Shown: one piece after another, positions 11,412 through 19,091 of the stretch
How positions within the stretch are numbered: position 1 is the stretch's first letter
How the letters are laid out: each line of letters begins with the position of its first letter
NCBI GenBank assembly: GCA_016302405.1
Contig: JAEDNR010000025.1
Coordinates: 1-22,151 of the forward strand
Origin: Oscillospiraceae bacterium
GTDB lineage: Bacteria; Bacillota; Clostridia; Oscillospirales; Oscillospiraceae
DNA: 22,151 bases
Direction: 5' to 3'
The notes under the pieces: model-generated
What the model saw: the letters and a program-made list of their open reading frames with translations, nothing else
What the model was told of the DNA's origin: nothing
Database searches by the model: none
Translations under genes and position numbers: made by a program

Positions 11412-12002
11412 ATGGCAGCGGGAAAAACAAAATATCGCGTTCTCGTTGCCGGGGGTAACGAAAAGCTCTGTGAGCTTCTTTCCGAGATCTTACCGAAAAA
11501 CGAGTATGCGTTTCTGCCCCCCGCGAAGACCGCCGGGGAGGTACGGCGGCTCACCATGGACAGAAGCGTGGATCTGGTCATTTTGAACGCGCCCCTAAAG
11601 GATGAGTTCGGCATCCAGCTTGCCCAGGATCTGGCGGAGAATAATATGGGTGTTCTCCTGCTGACAGGAAGCGATGTGTTTGAACAGGTGAGCTATCGGG
11701 TGGAGCAGTCCGGCGTCATTACCCTGGCGAAGCCGACGACCAAGCAAAGTATGTACATCGCTCTTCGGGCGCTGACCGCCCTGCGGAGTAAGCTATTGCA
11801 AATGGAGCAGAAAACCAAGGCTTTACAGCAGAAAGTGGCGGATATTCACACCGTCAACCACGCCAAGTGGCTGCTCATTCAGCATGACAACATGACGGAA
11901 AATGAGGCCCACCGCTTCATTGAAAAACAGGCAATGGATATGCGTCTTTCCCGCAGGGAGGTGGCGGAGAGCATTATCCGCACCTATGACATGGGCTTCT
12001 GA
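11412..12002 (+). CDS. ANTAR-domain antiterminator with degenerate receiver domain
   Basis: A 196-residue RNA-binding regulator. Residues 7-125 form a receiver-like fold, but the acidic pair after strand 1 is GG (VLVAGGNE) and the phospho-acceptor position is Asn59 (LVILNAPL), while Lys107 is kept; phosphorylation is therefore unlikely. A coiled-coil-like linker (about 125-145) leads into the ANTAR three-helix domain (about 140-192, with MTENEAHRFIEKQAMD and SRREVAESII). ANTAR proteins bind twin hexaloop RNA and prevent terminator formation. The start at 11412 has AGAGG with 8 nt spacing; an ATG at 11406 is too close to it. Co-transcribed with glnA (16-nt gap). I recall a similar glnA-adjacent ANTAR protein (NitR) in solventogenic clostridia. 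Activity is likely set by interaction, perhaps with GlnA or the P-II domain, rather than by a kinase; this last point is inference. Confidence 0.92.
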   Translation: MAAGKTKYRVLVAGGNEKLCELLSEILPKNEYAFLPPAKTAGEVRRLTMDRSVDLVILNAPLKDEFGIQLAQDLAENNMGVLLLTGSDVFEQVSYRVEQSGVITLAKPTTKQSMYIALRALTALRSKLLQMEQKTKALQQKVADIHTVNHAKWLLIQHDNMTENEAHRFIEKQAMDMRLSRREVAESIIRTYDMGF

Positions 12003-12013
12003 CATATTTCAGT

Positions 12014-12044
12014 AAAAAATCCGGCCATCAAGGCCGGATTTTTT
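12014..12044. terminator. Strong bidirectional terminator between convergent genes
   Basis: AAAAAATCCGGCC (12014-12026) and GGCCGGATTTTTT (12032-12044) form a perfect 13-bp stem with a 5-nt loop and T-runs in both directions. It serves the glnA-ANTAR unit from the left and the sugar kinase gene from the right. Confidence 0.95.
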
Positions 12045-12060
12045 GGTAAATCATGAATTA

Positions 12061-13575
12061 TCAGATTGTTTCCAGGGCAGCTTTTTCTGCGGCGAGGCCC
12101 GCCTTGAAGGCAGCGAGGTATCGGTTAAAGCCCTCCATATCCGCCTGCTCCGGATGGAGGGTCGTGCTCTTGGCGGAAGCAAAGACGTCTCTGCTCAGGA
12201 ATTCTTCCAGGCTTTCCTCCCTGCGGTCCATGTAGGCTGCCAGCAGGGCCATGCCGTAGGGGCCACCCTCTCCGGCGGTTTCCATGCAGGTCACGCTGGC
12301 GCCGCAGGCAGCGGCCATGTACTTCTGTCCCACCACCGGGGTTTTGAACAGGCCGCCGTGTCCCGTCATGCTGTCAATGGCAACGCCTTCTTCTACCAGA
12401 ATGTCCATACCAATTTTCAGGGTGGCCATGGTGGCGTAAAGCTGGGAGCGAAGGAAATTCGCCAGGGTAAAGCGGCTGTCAGGGCGGCGGACCACCATGG
12501 GTCTTCCCCCGTCCAGATGGGTCACGCCCTCCCCTGCCAGATAATTATAGGTGATGATGCCGCCGCAGTCGGGATCTCCCTCCAGACTCTTTTGATAGAG
12601 CTTGGTATAGAGCGTGCCGGTGTCAACCTCCCCGCCGAACAGCTCCGCCGTCTCCTGGAGGATCCCTGCCCAGGCATTCATATCTGACGTACAGTTATTG
12701 CAGTGCACCATAGCAACCGCCTTGCCCGTAGGGGTGGTCACCAGGTCGATCTCCGGATAGACCTTCTTTAAGGGCTTTTCCAGCACCACCATGGAGAAAA
12801 TACTGGTGCCCGCGGAGACGTTGCCGGTGCGGGGCGCCACAGCGTTGGTAGCTGTCATGCCGGTGCCCGCGTCGCCCTCCGCCGGAGCAAAGGGAATGCC
12901 CGCAGGGAGCAGCCCGTCCAGAAGTGCAGCGCCCTGTTCCGTCAGCTTTCCCGCGTCCTGCCCCGCAAGGAGGACCCCGGGCAGAACCTGCCGGATATTC
13001 CAGGGCTGGTCCGCAGTCAGGGCTTCAAACTTGCGCAGCATCTCTTCATCATAGGTGAGCGTCTCACTGTCGATAGGGAACATGCCGGAGGCTTCCCCGA
13101 TGCCCACGGCATTGACGCCGGTGAGCATGAAGTGGATGTAGCCTGCCAGGGTGGTAATATGGGCAATTTCCGGGACAAAGGGCTCCCCATTCAGTACTGC
13201 CTGATACAGGTGGGCAACGGACCAGCGCTGGGGAATATTAAAGCCAAAGCAGGCAGTAAGCTTTTCCGCCGCTTCCGCCGTCATGGTATTCTGCCAGGTG
13301 CGGAAAGGGGTCAGAAGCTTCCAGTCCCTGTCGAACGCCAGCAGGCCGTGCATCATGGCGCTGATGCCCATGACGGCAATGCCGTCCCGATCTTTGATAC
13401 CGGCAATGGCCGCTTTCAGGCCGGTCCAGGCATCCTCCAGGGGGTAAGTCCAGACGCCGTTTTTAAAAGAACTTTTCCAGGTATAATCCCCGGAGGAAAC
13501 AGGCGCGAAGGTTTCATTAATGGCTACCGCCTTGATACGGGTGGAGCCCAATTCAATTCCCAAATAGTGCTTCAA
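12061..13575 (-). CDS. FGGY-family carbohydrate kinase, probable L-ribulokinase
   Basis: A 504-residue cytoplasmic sugar kinase of the FGGY family (actin/hexokinase ATPase fold). The N-terminal phosphate-1 loop reads GIELGSTRIKA (6-16), with Glu8 where most FGGY kinases have Asp. The probable catalytic base is Asp235 in AEGDAGTG, and the C-terminal half has the ATP-binding TGHGGLFKTPVVGQK and GEGGPYGMALLAAYM segments. It starts with TTG at 13575: AGAGGG lies 7 nt upstream and there is no nearby in-frame ATG. It follows araA by 24 nt, so phosphorylation of L-ribulose at C5 is the expected role. It is shorter than E. coli AraB (about 566) and does not closely resemble it, so xylulose or another ketose remains possible. 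I left the symbol empty for that reason. Ends at the bidirectional terminator. Confidence 0.85.
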   Translation of the reverse strand: MKHYLGIELGSTRIKAVAINETFAPVSSGDYTWKSSFKNGVWTYPLEDAWTGLKAAIAGIKDRDGIAVMGISAMMHGLLAFDRDWKLLTPFRTWQNTMTAEAAEKLTACFGFNIPQRWSVAHLYQAVLNGEPFVPEIAHITTLAGYIHFMLTGVNAVGIGEASGMFPIDSETLTYDEEMLRKFEALTADQPWNIRQVLPGVLLAGQDAGKLTEQGAALLDGLLPAGIPFAPAEGDAGTGMTATNAVAPRTGNVSAGTSIFSMVVLEKPLKKVYPEIDLVTTPTGKAVAMVHCNNCTSDMNAWAGILQETAELFGGEVDTGTLYTKLYQKSLEGDPDCGGIITYNYLAGEGVTHLDGGRPMVVRRPDSRFTLANFLRSQLYATMATLKIGMDILVEEGVAIDSMTGHGGLFKTPVVGQKYMAAACGASVTCMETAGEGGPYGMALLAAYMDRREESLEEFLSRDVFASAKSTTLHPEQADMEGFNRYLAAFKAGLAAEKAALETI

Positions 13576-13599
13576 AACGCATCCCTCTTACTTTGTGGT

Positions 13600-15072
13600 T
13601 TATTTCAGCTTCCAGGCCAGGTCCTTGAGGAACAGTTCCTCTTCCAACTTTTCCGGCGTAGTATCTACCCCGATGTGGACATACTCAATGTCCATCATCC
13701 TGGCCCAGTCACGCATCTGTCCGGCAGTCACATCGTAGGAAAGGATGGTGTGGTGAGCGCCGCCCGCTGTGATCCAGCACTCCACCCCGGTGGTAAGGTC
13801 CGGCAGAGCCCGCCACATTACCCGGGCAACCGGCAGGTTGGGCATGGGGAGAATAGGTTTCACAGCTTCAATGTCCTGGCAGATCAGGCGCAGCCGTCCG
13901 CCCATATCAATCAGAGAAACCACAATGGCCTTGCCCGCTCTGCCCTCGAATACCAGTCGGGCAGGGTCCTTTTCGTTCATGCCGATTCCCAGATGATGGG
14001 TTTCGATCCGGGGCTTGCCGGCAGCCAGACTGGGGCATACCTCAAGCATGTGGGCGCCCAGGGAATACTCCTGACCCTCCACAAGATGATAGGTATAGTC
14101 TTCCATAAACCCGGAGGCACCGTTGCCGTTTTCACCCATGGCTTTCATGATAGCCGTCATGGCGGAAACTTTCCAATCCCCCTCGCCGCCGTAGCCGTAC
14201 CCCAGGGACATGAGGTGCTGGGTGGCAAGGCCCGGAAGCTGCTCCATACCGTAAAGATCCTGGAAAGTATTGGTGAAGGCTCCGCAGCCCTCCGCGTCCA
14301 GCATCTTTTTGATGGCGATTTCTTCTCTTGCCTGATAGCGGATGGCTTCCAGGTCCTCCGTGGCCACATCATAGGCATCCCGGTAGCGCGCCGTCAGCTC
14401 GTCAATTTCTTCCTCGGTAACGGCGTTCATACCCTTTACCAGGTCGCCCACGGCCCAGGTATTGACCTGCCAGCCCAGCTTGCGCTGGACCTCCACTTTA
14501 TCGCCCTCGGTGACGGCAACCTCCCGCATGTTGTCGCCGAAGCGCATGACTTTCATGCTCCGGGACACCGCAACACCCACCGCGGCTTTCATCCAGTCGC
14601 GCAGGCGCTTGTGTACCTTTTCATCCTGCCAGTAACCGGCAATGACTTTCCGGGGCTTGCGAAGCCGCGCTCCAATAAATCCATGCTCCCGATCGCCGTG
14701 GGCGGCCTGGTTTAGATTCATGAAGTCCATGTCGATCTCGTCATTGGGGATCTCCTTGTTGTACTGGGTCGCCAGGTGGCACCAGGGCTTTTTCAGGTCC
14801 TCCAGGCCGTTGATCCACATCTTACTAGGAGAAAAGGTGTGGCACCAGGTAATGACGCCCGCGCATTCGTCACGATAGTTGGCTTCCTTGACCACATCGG
14901 TGATCTCACCGTTGGTTTTGGCAGTAACCTTGTAGACTACGGGATAGGGCAAAACCTTGCTCAACTCCCGAGCCATTTCGGCAGCCCGGGCCGCCACCGT
15001 TTCCAGCACCTCGGGGCCGTACAGGAACTGGCTGCCCACAACGAACCAGAATTCGTATTTATTCATTCGCAT
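13600..15072 (-). CDS. araA: L-arabinose isomerase
   Basis: Interconverts L-arabinose and L-ribulose in the cytoplasm using Mn2+. The 490 residues match the family length, and the metal ligands align at a constant offset of nine from E. coli: E297 (GGEGDW), E324 (FMEDYTYHL), H341 (GAHMLEVCP) and H441 (GGAHHT). TWCHTFSPSKMWI near 75-87 is another typical segment. The start is ambiguous: ATG 15072 is preceded at 13 nt by AGGAGG, while ATG 15066 is 9 nt after AAGAG; 15072 is used here. It is followed at 24 nt by the FGGY kinase. A GC-rich hairpin (15122-15151) separates it from the upstream hydrolase gene. No araD lies nearby, so L-ribulose-5-phosphate must be epimerised by an enzyme encoded elsewhere. 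Confidence 0.97.
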   Translation of the reverse strand: MRMNKYEFWFVVGSQFLYGPEVLETVAARAAEMARELSKVLPYPVVYKVTAKTNGEITDVVKEANYRDECAGVITWCHTFSPSKMWINGLEDLKKPWCHLATQYNKEIPNDEIDMDFMNLNQAAHGDREHGFIGARLRKPRKVIAGYWQDEKVHKRLRDWMKAAVGVAVSRSMKVMRFGDNMREVAVTEGDKVEVQRKLGWQVNTWAVGDLVKGMNAVTEEEIDELTARYRDAYDVATEDLEAIRYQAREEIAIKKMLDAEGCGAFTNTFQDLYGMEQLPGLATQHLMSLGYGYGGEGDWKVSAMTAIMKAMGENGNGASGFMEDYTYHLVEGQEYSLGAHMLEVCPSLAAGKPRIETHHLGIGMNEKDPARLVFEGRAGKAIVVSLIDMGGRLRLICQDIEAVKPILPMPNLPVARVMWRALPDLTTGVECWITAGGAHHTILSYDVTAGQMRDWARMMDIEYVHIGVDTTPEKLEEELFLKDLAWKLK

Positions 15073-15121
15073 AAACTCTTTATAACCTCCTTGTTCACCG
15101 GGTAAAATCCAATTTGGGCAA

Positions 15122-15151
15122 ATGGGCCCGCTGCGAAAGCAACGGGCCCAT
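15122..15151 (-). terminator. GC-rich intercistronic hairpin between hydrolase gene and araA
   Basis: ATGGGCCCG/CGGGCCCAT (9 bp), one A-C mismatch, then TGC/GCA and a GAAA tetraloop. Leftward it is followed only by TTT and a scattered TTTT, so it is a weak terminator or an mRNA-stabilising hairpin that would lower or protect araA message. Confidence 0.55.
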
Positions 15152-15219
15152 GAAAATCATATACGAACCAGAGCCAATGTTGTAAAAGATGTTTCAGCCT
15201 CTTTGGGCGACGGGACCGC

Positions 15220-17346
15220 CTAGAAAATTCCCAGCCACTTGGTGGCGAAATCAGAAAGCAGATAGTAGCCGGTCTGAGACTGGCAGGATACCATAGACCA
15301 GGTGACAATCCATGTGTTCACGAAGGCGGGGAGCCAGATGCTGCCGGAGACCTTGTACAACTTGCGGTTAATAAAGGCAAAGACAGGCAGATTGATCAGC
15401 ATTGGCCAGGTAGAAATGAACGCAATCGCAGGTGCACTGCCCACACCGGTGGAGGCGTATTTGGCATAGACGGTACCATAGCTGTAAGCAACCAGAATAT
15501 AGATGCCGATGCCGGCAATCACCATTTGCAGAAGCGTATTCCAGCCGTCGCTCATATCCTTCATACGACCACCGTTGACCATCATAGCGCTGATCACAAA
15601 GGAGGGCAGGATGAAAATGCTGTAACGCAGACACAGCGTCCAGTACTGGGGCAGCATATCCTTCATGCCGTTATCCCAGAAGCGGAAGTCCTGGTGGAAG
15701 AAATACTTCATAGTAGCCAGAAGGATGTATGCATAGACAATCAGAACAACTGACAGGATGAAGTAGCGGACGATCTTCTTAATGGAGATGGTAAAATTCA
15801 GTTCCCGGAGTAGATTTTTCCCGGTCTGCTTTTTGGTCAGCAGGCCAAAGATGACCAGCACAACCAGAGACAGGATGGACAAAATCCACATGAACCACAG
15901 GTGAATATTAGCAGTAAAGTCCAGGGACAGGAAATGCTTCAGCGTCTCGTTCTTAAATCCCAGCATGGGTCCCTTTGTGGCAACATAATACTCGGCATAC
16001 ATGGTGCTCAGTACCAGAAGCGCCGCCGCCAGCCAGAAAGGAACACTCTTCTTGGTGGCAAAGGGCTCACAGCATTCCATCCGCAAAGCAGCGTACTTCT
16101 TCGTCTGCAGCAGCATACCAGCCAAGGCAATTACGCTGACAAACATAGCAAACATAGCCAGCAAATCCAGTGTTTCCCGGAACATAAAGACAGTATTGTT
16201 TTCAGACAGAGGCACAGTTGTCGGATCGGTGATGTTGCCGCGGTTATACTGCAGGGTCTGCTCAAAATACTTCACAATGTATTGAGCGGAATCCTTGCTG
16301 AAGTAGTCTCTCGCATGGCCGCCGACCTGGTTGAAAATGATACGAGTGGTTCGGTTTTCAATAGCCTGAGCCAATGCAGCATCAGCGGTGTAGGAAACAT
16401 CATCCAAGCTTCCCAGGACAGTACTAGCGGGAGTCTGGGCATTGGAGGTCTGATCCAATTCGTACCAGCACGCGGCTTGCAGAGGTTCCGCACTCTGGAA
16501 CTTTGTCATCATGTCCTCTTTGGACAGGTTCTGCTGGCCAGTACCTGCACGACCTTCATTAAATGTAGAAATCATGTAGCAGATATTGGTATTTGCCTCA
16601 CGGGTTACGGGAATACCAGCAACGGATACTTCCTGCGGCATGCTGCCCCAGTTGCCACCCAAAATAATGGCAGATTTCAGTCTGGTGTTGAAATACTCCT
16701 CTGCCTGACCGGACAGGACATTGTAGGCGCTCAGCTCACCATCGCTCAAGCGTGCAGCAGCCAGCTCATCGGCAGGCTCCTTGATTTCGTCAGCAGTGAA
16801 TTCCTGACCGAAGGTTTCATAGAGAATGTTGATCTTCAAATCGTTCAGGGTAAACAAGCTGGAATCCATGTCGATGGCCGCCGAGGTGTTCTTGGATCCC
16901 TGGGAATGGCCGATCATGCCCACTCTTGTCTGATCCACATAGTTCAGAGTACGGACATACTGCAGCGCATCGTACATACCATAGGAGGGGTCGCTCATGT
17001 CGGAAGTCTCGGACGCACCGGATCCATAGGTGGAAACGCTGAGCACAACAAATCCTCTTCTCGCCAGTTCCTCCGCAAAGGGATTGACCGTACTGTGATT
17101 GCAGCTCAGGCCATGCGTAAAGATAACGCAAGGCAACTCACTTTCGGAATTGGTATTTCTTGGAGTGTACAGTGTGGCCTGCATCACAGAACCCCGGGAA
17201 TCGATGGAAAGCTCACTGATTTTCACAGCGCCCCAGCTGCACGCAATCATATAGGCAAAAAAGCTGAACAGAATTACCGCAATAACGGAAATCACAAAAA
17301 TGCGTTTGCTGCCGTCATATGTTTGCAAATTAAATTTCTCTTTCAT
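15220..17346 (-). CDS. Membrane-anchored alpha/beta hydrolase with polytopic C-terminal half
   Basis: A 708-residue protein. Residues 16-36 form a single membrane anchor. A serine hydrolase domain follows (about 40-365): oxyanion segment THGLS (77-81), nucleophile elbow GHSQG (146-150, Ser148), and GGHARDYF with His344 as probable catalytic His. The domain should face outward if the N-terminus stays inside. From about 390 to 690 there are roughly eight more hydrophobic segments with no recognised fold. It resembles esterase/peptidase-type alpha/beta hydrolases (dienelactone hydrolase or S15-like), but the substrate cannot be named. The start is supported by AGGAGAT upstream of ATG 17346. It lies directly upstream of araA in the same direction and opposite an AraR-type regulator, which suggests a role in processing an arabinose-containing substrate, for example ester removal. 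GC content is visibly lower than in the nitrogen genes, a possible sign of different origin. Confidence 0.8.
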   Translation of the reverse strand: MKEKFNLQTYDGSKRIFVISVIAVILFSFFAYMIACSWGAVKISELSIDSRGSVMQATLYTPRNTNSESELPCVIFTHGLSCNHSTVNPFAEELARRGFVVLSVSTYGSGASETSDMSDPSYGMYDALQYVRTLNYVDQTRVGMIGHSQGSKNTSAAIDMDSSLFTLNDLKINILYETFGQEFTADEIKEPADELAAARLSDGELSAYNVLSGQAEEYFNTRLKSAIILGGNWGSMPQEVSVAGIPVTREANTNICYMISTFNEGRAGTGQQNLSKEDMMTKFQSAEPLQAACWYELDQTSNAQTPASTVLGSLDDVSYTADAALAQAIENRTTRIIFNQVGGHARDYFSKDSAQYIVKYFEQTLQYNRGNITDPTTVPLSENNTVFMFRETLDLLAMFAMFVSVIALAGMLLQTKKYAALRMECCEPFATKKSVPFWLAAALLVLSTMYAEYYVATKGPMLGFKNETLKHFLSLDFTANIHLWFMWILSILSLVVLVIFGLLTKKQTGKNLLRELNFTISIKKIVRYFILSVVLIVYAYILLATMKYFFHQDFRFWDNGMKDMLPQYWTLCLRYSIFILPSFVISAMMVNGGRMKDMSDGWNTLLQMVIAGIGIYILVAYSYGTVYAKYASTGVGSAPAIAFISTWPMLINLPVFAFINRKLYKVSGSIWLPAFVNTWIVTWSMVSCQSQTGYYLLSDFATKWLGIF

Positions 17347-17372
17347 ATTTTATCTCCTTTTTCTGTTAATTT

Positions 17373-17409
17373 ATTATTACCCGAAAAAACATCGGGAATA
17401 ATACAAATT
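17373..17409 (-). promoter_or_regulatory. Inverted repeat and TTTGTAT motif upstream of the hydrolase gene
   Basis: ATTATTACCCGA (17373-17384) and TCGGGAATAAT (17392-17402) form an 11-bp inverted repeat with one bulged base. It overlaps AATTTGTATTATT on the minus strand (17409-17397), which recurs with one change at 17950-17962 next to the regulator promoter. About 30 nt upstream of the hydrolase start. Candidate operator or leader hairpin. Confidence 0.45.
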
Positions 17410-17850
17410 CATACGTGGCATTCATCTAACAGGGACAGCATTGAAGAGTTTGTCTATTACAAGAGTTTCCCACTCAGCTTTTGGGGAGTAGGCGTGAAGT
17501 TTTATATACATCGCACTCATTTCGCAGCAAAGACTCCCTTGCGTAAAGGGAACCGGCGGGAAACACCTGAGGAATTGAGCAGCAAAAAACATTTCTAACG
17601 ATAAATCGCCAAAAAGGGCTTTCTTGCAACCCATCCTGCACCATCGTTCGCGCTGGTGACATCACACCTTAAACGGGGCAGGCGCTTCCCGCGTCAGCCT
17701 GCTCCCAATTCGCAAATTGCTCTGCAAATTACAAGATATACGTTCGCTGCTTAAAGCCGACGGCCTGAATCCGCTTTAGTGTTCTAAAGAAATACTATAC
17801 AACTTTTCAAAATATGTTTGCGTTACATTCGCAGAGCATCTGTATTTCTG
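17410..17850. other. Non-coding stretch, probably leader of the hydrolase-ara operon
   Basis: No convincing gene. It holds a hairpin TCCCTT/AAGGGA (17535-17540 with 17546-17551) followed by CACCTGAGGAATTG, which resembles decayed copies of short repeats common in gut clostridia (from memory), and a 9-bp stem GGGGCAGGC/GCCTGCTCC (17675-17683 with 17697-17705, 13-nt loop). Short open frames here have no ribosome site and no recognisable product. If the promoter at 17853-17882 is the one used, this is a 500-nt untranslated leader. Confidence 0.45.
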
Positions 17851-17852
17851 AT

Positions 17853-17882
17853 ATAATATACAAAAAATATGGTGTTTGTCAA
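17853..17882 (-). promoter_or_regulatory. Probable promoter of the hydrolase-araA-kinase operon
   Basis: Minus strand TTGACA (17882-17877), 18-nt spacer, TATTAT (17858-17853). Consensus -35, good -10. It overlaps TTTGTCAATATACAA (17875-17889), an operator-like sequence. The distance to the ATG, about 500 nt, is unusually long, so a second, weaker promoter closer in is possible. Confidence 0.6.
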
Positions 17883-17949
17883 TATACAATGCGATAATTT
17901 GTTGCTTTACATATAATATTTGCTCTTTTTTTGGTCATTCTGCAAGAGT

Positions 17950-17962
17950 AATTTGTATCATT
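17950..17962 (+). promoter_or_regulatory. Operator-like motif upstream of the regulator gene
   Basis: AATTTGTATCATT matches AATTTGTATTATT (minus strand, 17409-17397) at 12 of 13 positions, each upstream of one of the divergent transcription units. AraR of Bacillus binds ATTTGTAC-type half-sites, so these are candidates for autoregulation and operon repression. Confidence 0.45.
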
Positions 17963-17979
17963 AAACATCTCTTTCCCTA

Positions 17980-18008
17980 TTGATATTTACAAAAAAATGT
18001 TGTATGAT
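17980..18008 (+). promoter_or_regulatory. Promoter of the AraR-type regulator gene
   Basis: TTGATA (17980-17985), 17-nt spacer, TATGAT (18003-18008). It overlaps an in-frame ATG at 17997, which therefore cannot be the start; the ATG at 18048 is about 33 nt after the expected transcript start. Confidence 0.7.
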
Positions 18009-18047
18009 GGAATTACCTTAAATCCAAATGGACAGGATGCGGCGGAT

Positions 18048-19091
18048 ATGAAAAAATCAATCAAGCAAAACGCGATCATCGCGCAGATTAAAGAAGAAAT
18101 AGGCCAGGGAAAATACGCAAACGGCGAAAAATTGCCTACCGAAGCAGAGTATTCCGCATTATTCCATGTCAGCCGACAGACCGTCCGAAAAGCCTTGGAC
18201 GCGCTGGAGGCGGAACAGCTTATCACCCGCATCCAGGGCAGCGGATCTTATGTGAACAAAGGCACGGTTTCCCCGCCGAAAACCGGACAAATTGCTGTAA
18301 TTTGTACTTATATCAGCGAGTACATTTTTCCCTCCATTCTTCGTGGTGTGGAGAATGTCACCAAGGAGAAGGATTATCAGCTCCTGATCAATTCCACAAA
18401 CAACAGCATTGCTTCCGAGCGGAGCATTCTTTCCAAGCTGGTGGAAAACCCGGTGGATGGCATCATTGTGGAAGGGACCAAAACAGCACTGCCCAATCCC
18501 AACAAGGAGTTCTACTTTTCTTTGGCTGCAAAAGGAATTCCCATCGTCTTCATTAACGGCTTTTACCCGGATGTTGTCGGTGAAAACGTAATACATCTTG
18601 TAACAGACGATTATGCCGGCGGGTATCTTGCCACCAGCGAACTGATTCGAGCCGGTCACCGGAATATCTGCGGCATTTTTAAAAGCGATGACCGGCAGGG
18701 AACGGAGCGTTACTCCGGATATATGGATGCTATCGTCCGCCTGGGGGCGGAGGTTCGTGACAACAACGTGATTTGGTTTACTACAGAGAGTCAGGATTTG
18801 CTTTACCGGAACATCGGTAATTTGCTGGAAAAAACCGACAGTGCATGTACAGGCGTGGTTTGCTACAATGATCAGATCGCGTCCGCGGTTATCCGGTGCT
18901 GTGAAAACCGCGAAGGGAACGCTATACGGGATGTGGCAAGCTTCGACAAGTGTCTCAGCATCACCAGTGAAACCATTGATTTTGTCTCTTATCCCCATCC
19001 GAGGGAGAGAATGGGCACCATTGCAGCCGAAAAGCTTTTCAATATGATTAGCGGCAGACATGAGGAATCCGTTGTATTTCCCTGGGAATGA
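18048..19091 (+). CDS. araR: GntR/LacI-type transcriptional repressor, AraR-like
   Basis: A 347-residue cytoplasmic regulator. Residues 1-70 form a GntR-type winged helix (KLPTEAEYSALFHVSRQTVRKALDAL, shortened here to its core PTEAEYSALFHVSRQTVRKA) with wing GSGSYV. Residues 80-345 form a LacI-type sugar-binding domain (IAVICTYISEYIFPSILRGV at its start). This GntR-LacI hybrid is the AraR architecture; L-arabinose should release it from DNA. The start at 18048 is preferred because the promoter covers the upstream ATG, and AGGA lies 10 nt before it. It is divergent from the hydrolase-araA-kinase operon, its probable target. The C-terminus ends abruptly at VVFPWE, about ten residues before the usual end; past the stop the same frame reads VVFPIRTELG, so a late nonsense change is possible. 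Low GC like the hydrolase gene. Confidence 0.85.
   Translation: MKKSIKQNAIIAQIKEEIGQGKYANGEKLPTEAEYSALFHVSRQTVRKALDALEAEQLITRIQGSGSYVNKGTVSPPKTGQIAVICTYISEYIFPSILRGVENVTKEKDYQLLINSTNNSIASERSILSKLVENPVDGIIVEGTKTALPNPNKEFYFSLAAKGIPIVFINGFYPDVVGENVIHLVTDDYAGGYLATSELIRAGHRNICGIFKSDDRQGTERYSGYMDAIVRLGAEVRDNNVIWFTTESQDLLYRNIGNLLEKTDSACTGVVCYNDQIASAVIRCCENREGNAIRDVASFDKCLSITSETIDFVSYPHPRERMGTIAAEKLFNMISGRHEESVVFPWE

Noticed and set aside
17422..17665. Short leftward frames of 60-70 codons in the hydrolase leader
   Set aside because: No ribosome site, no recognisable domain, and they run through hairpins and repeat-like DNA.
17997..18047. Earlier ATG as start of the AraR-like gene
   Set aside because: It lies between the -35 and -10 boxes of the gene's own promoter and has no Shine-Dalgarno.
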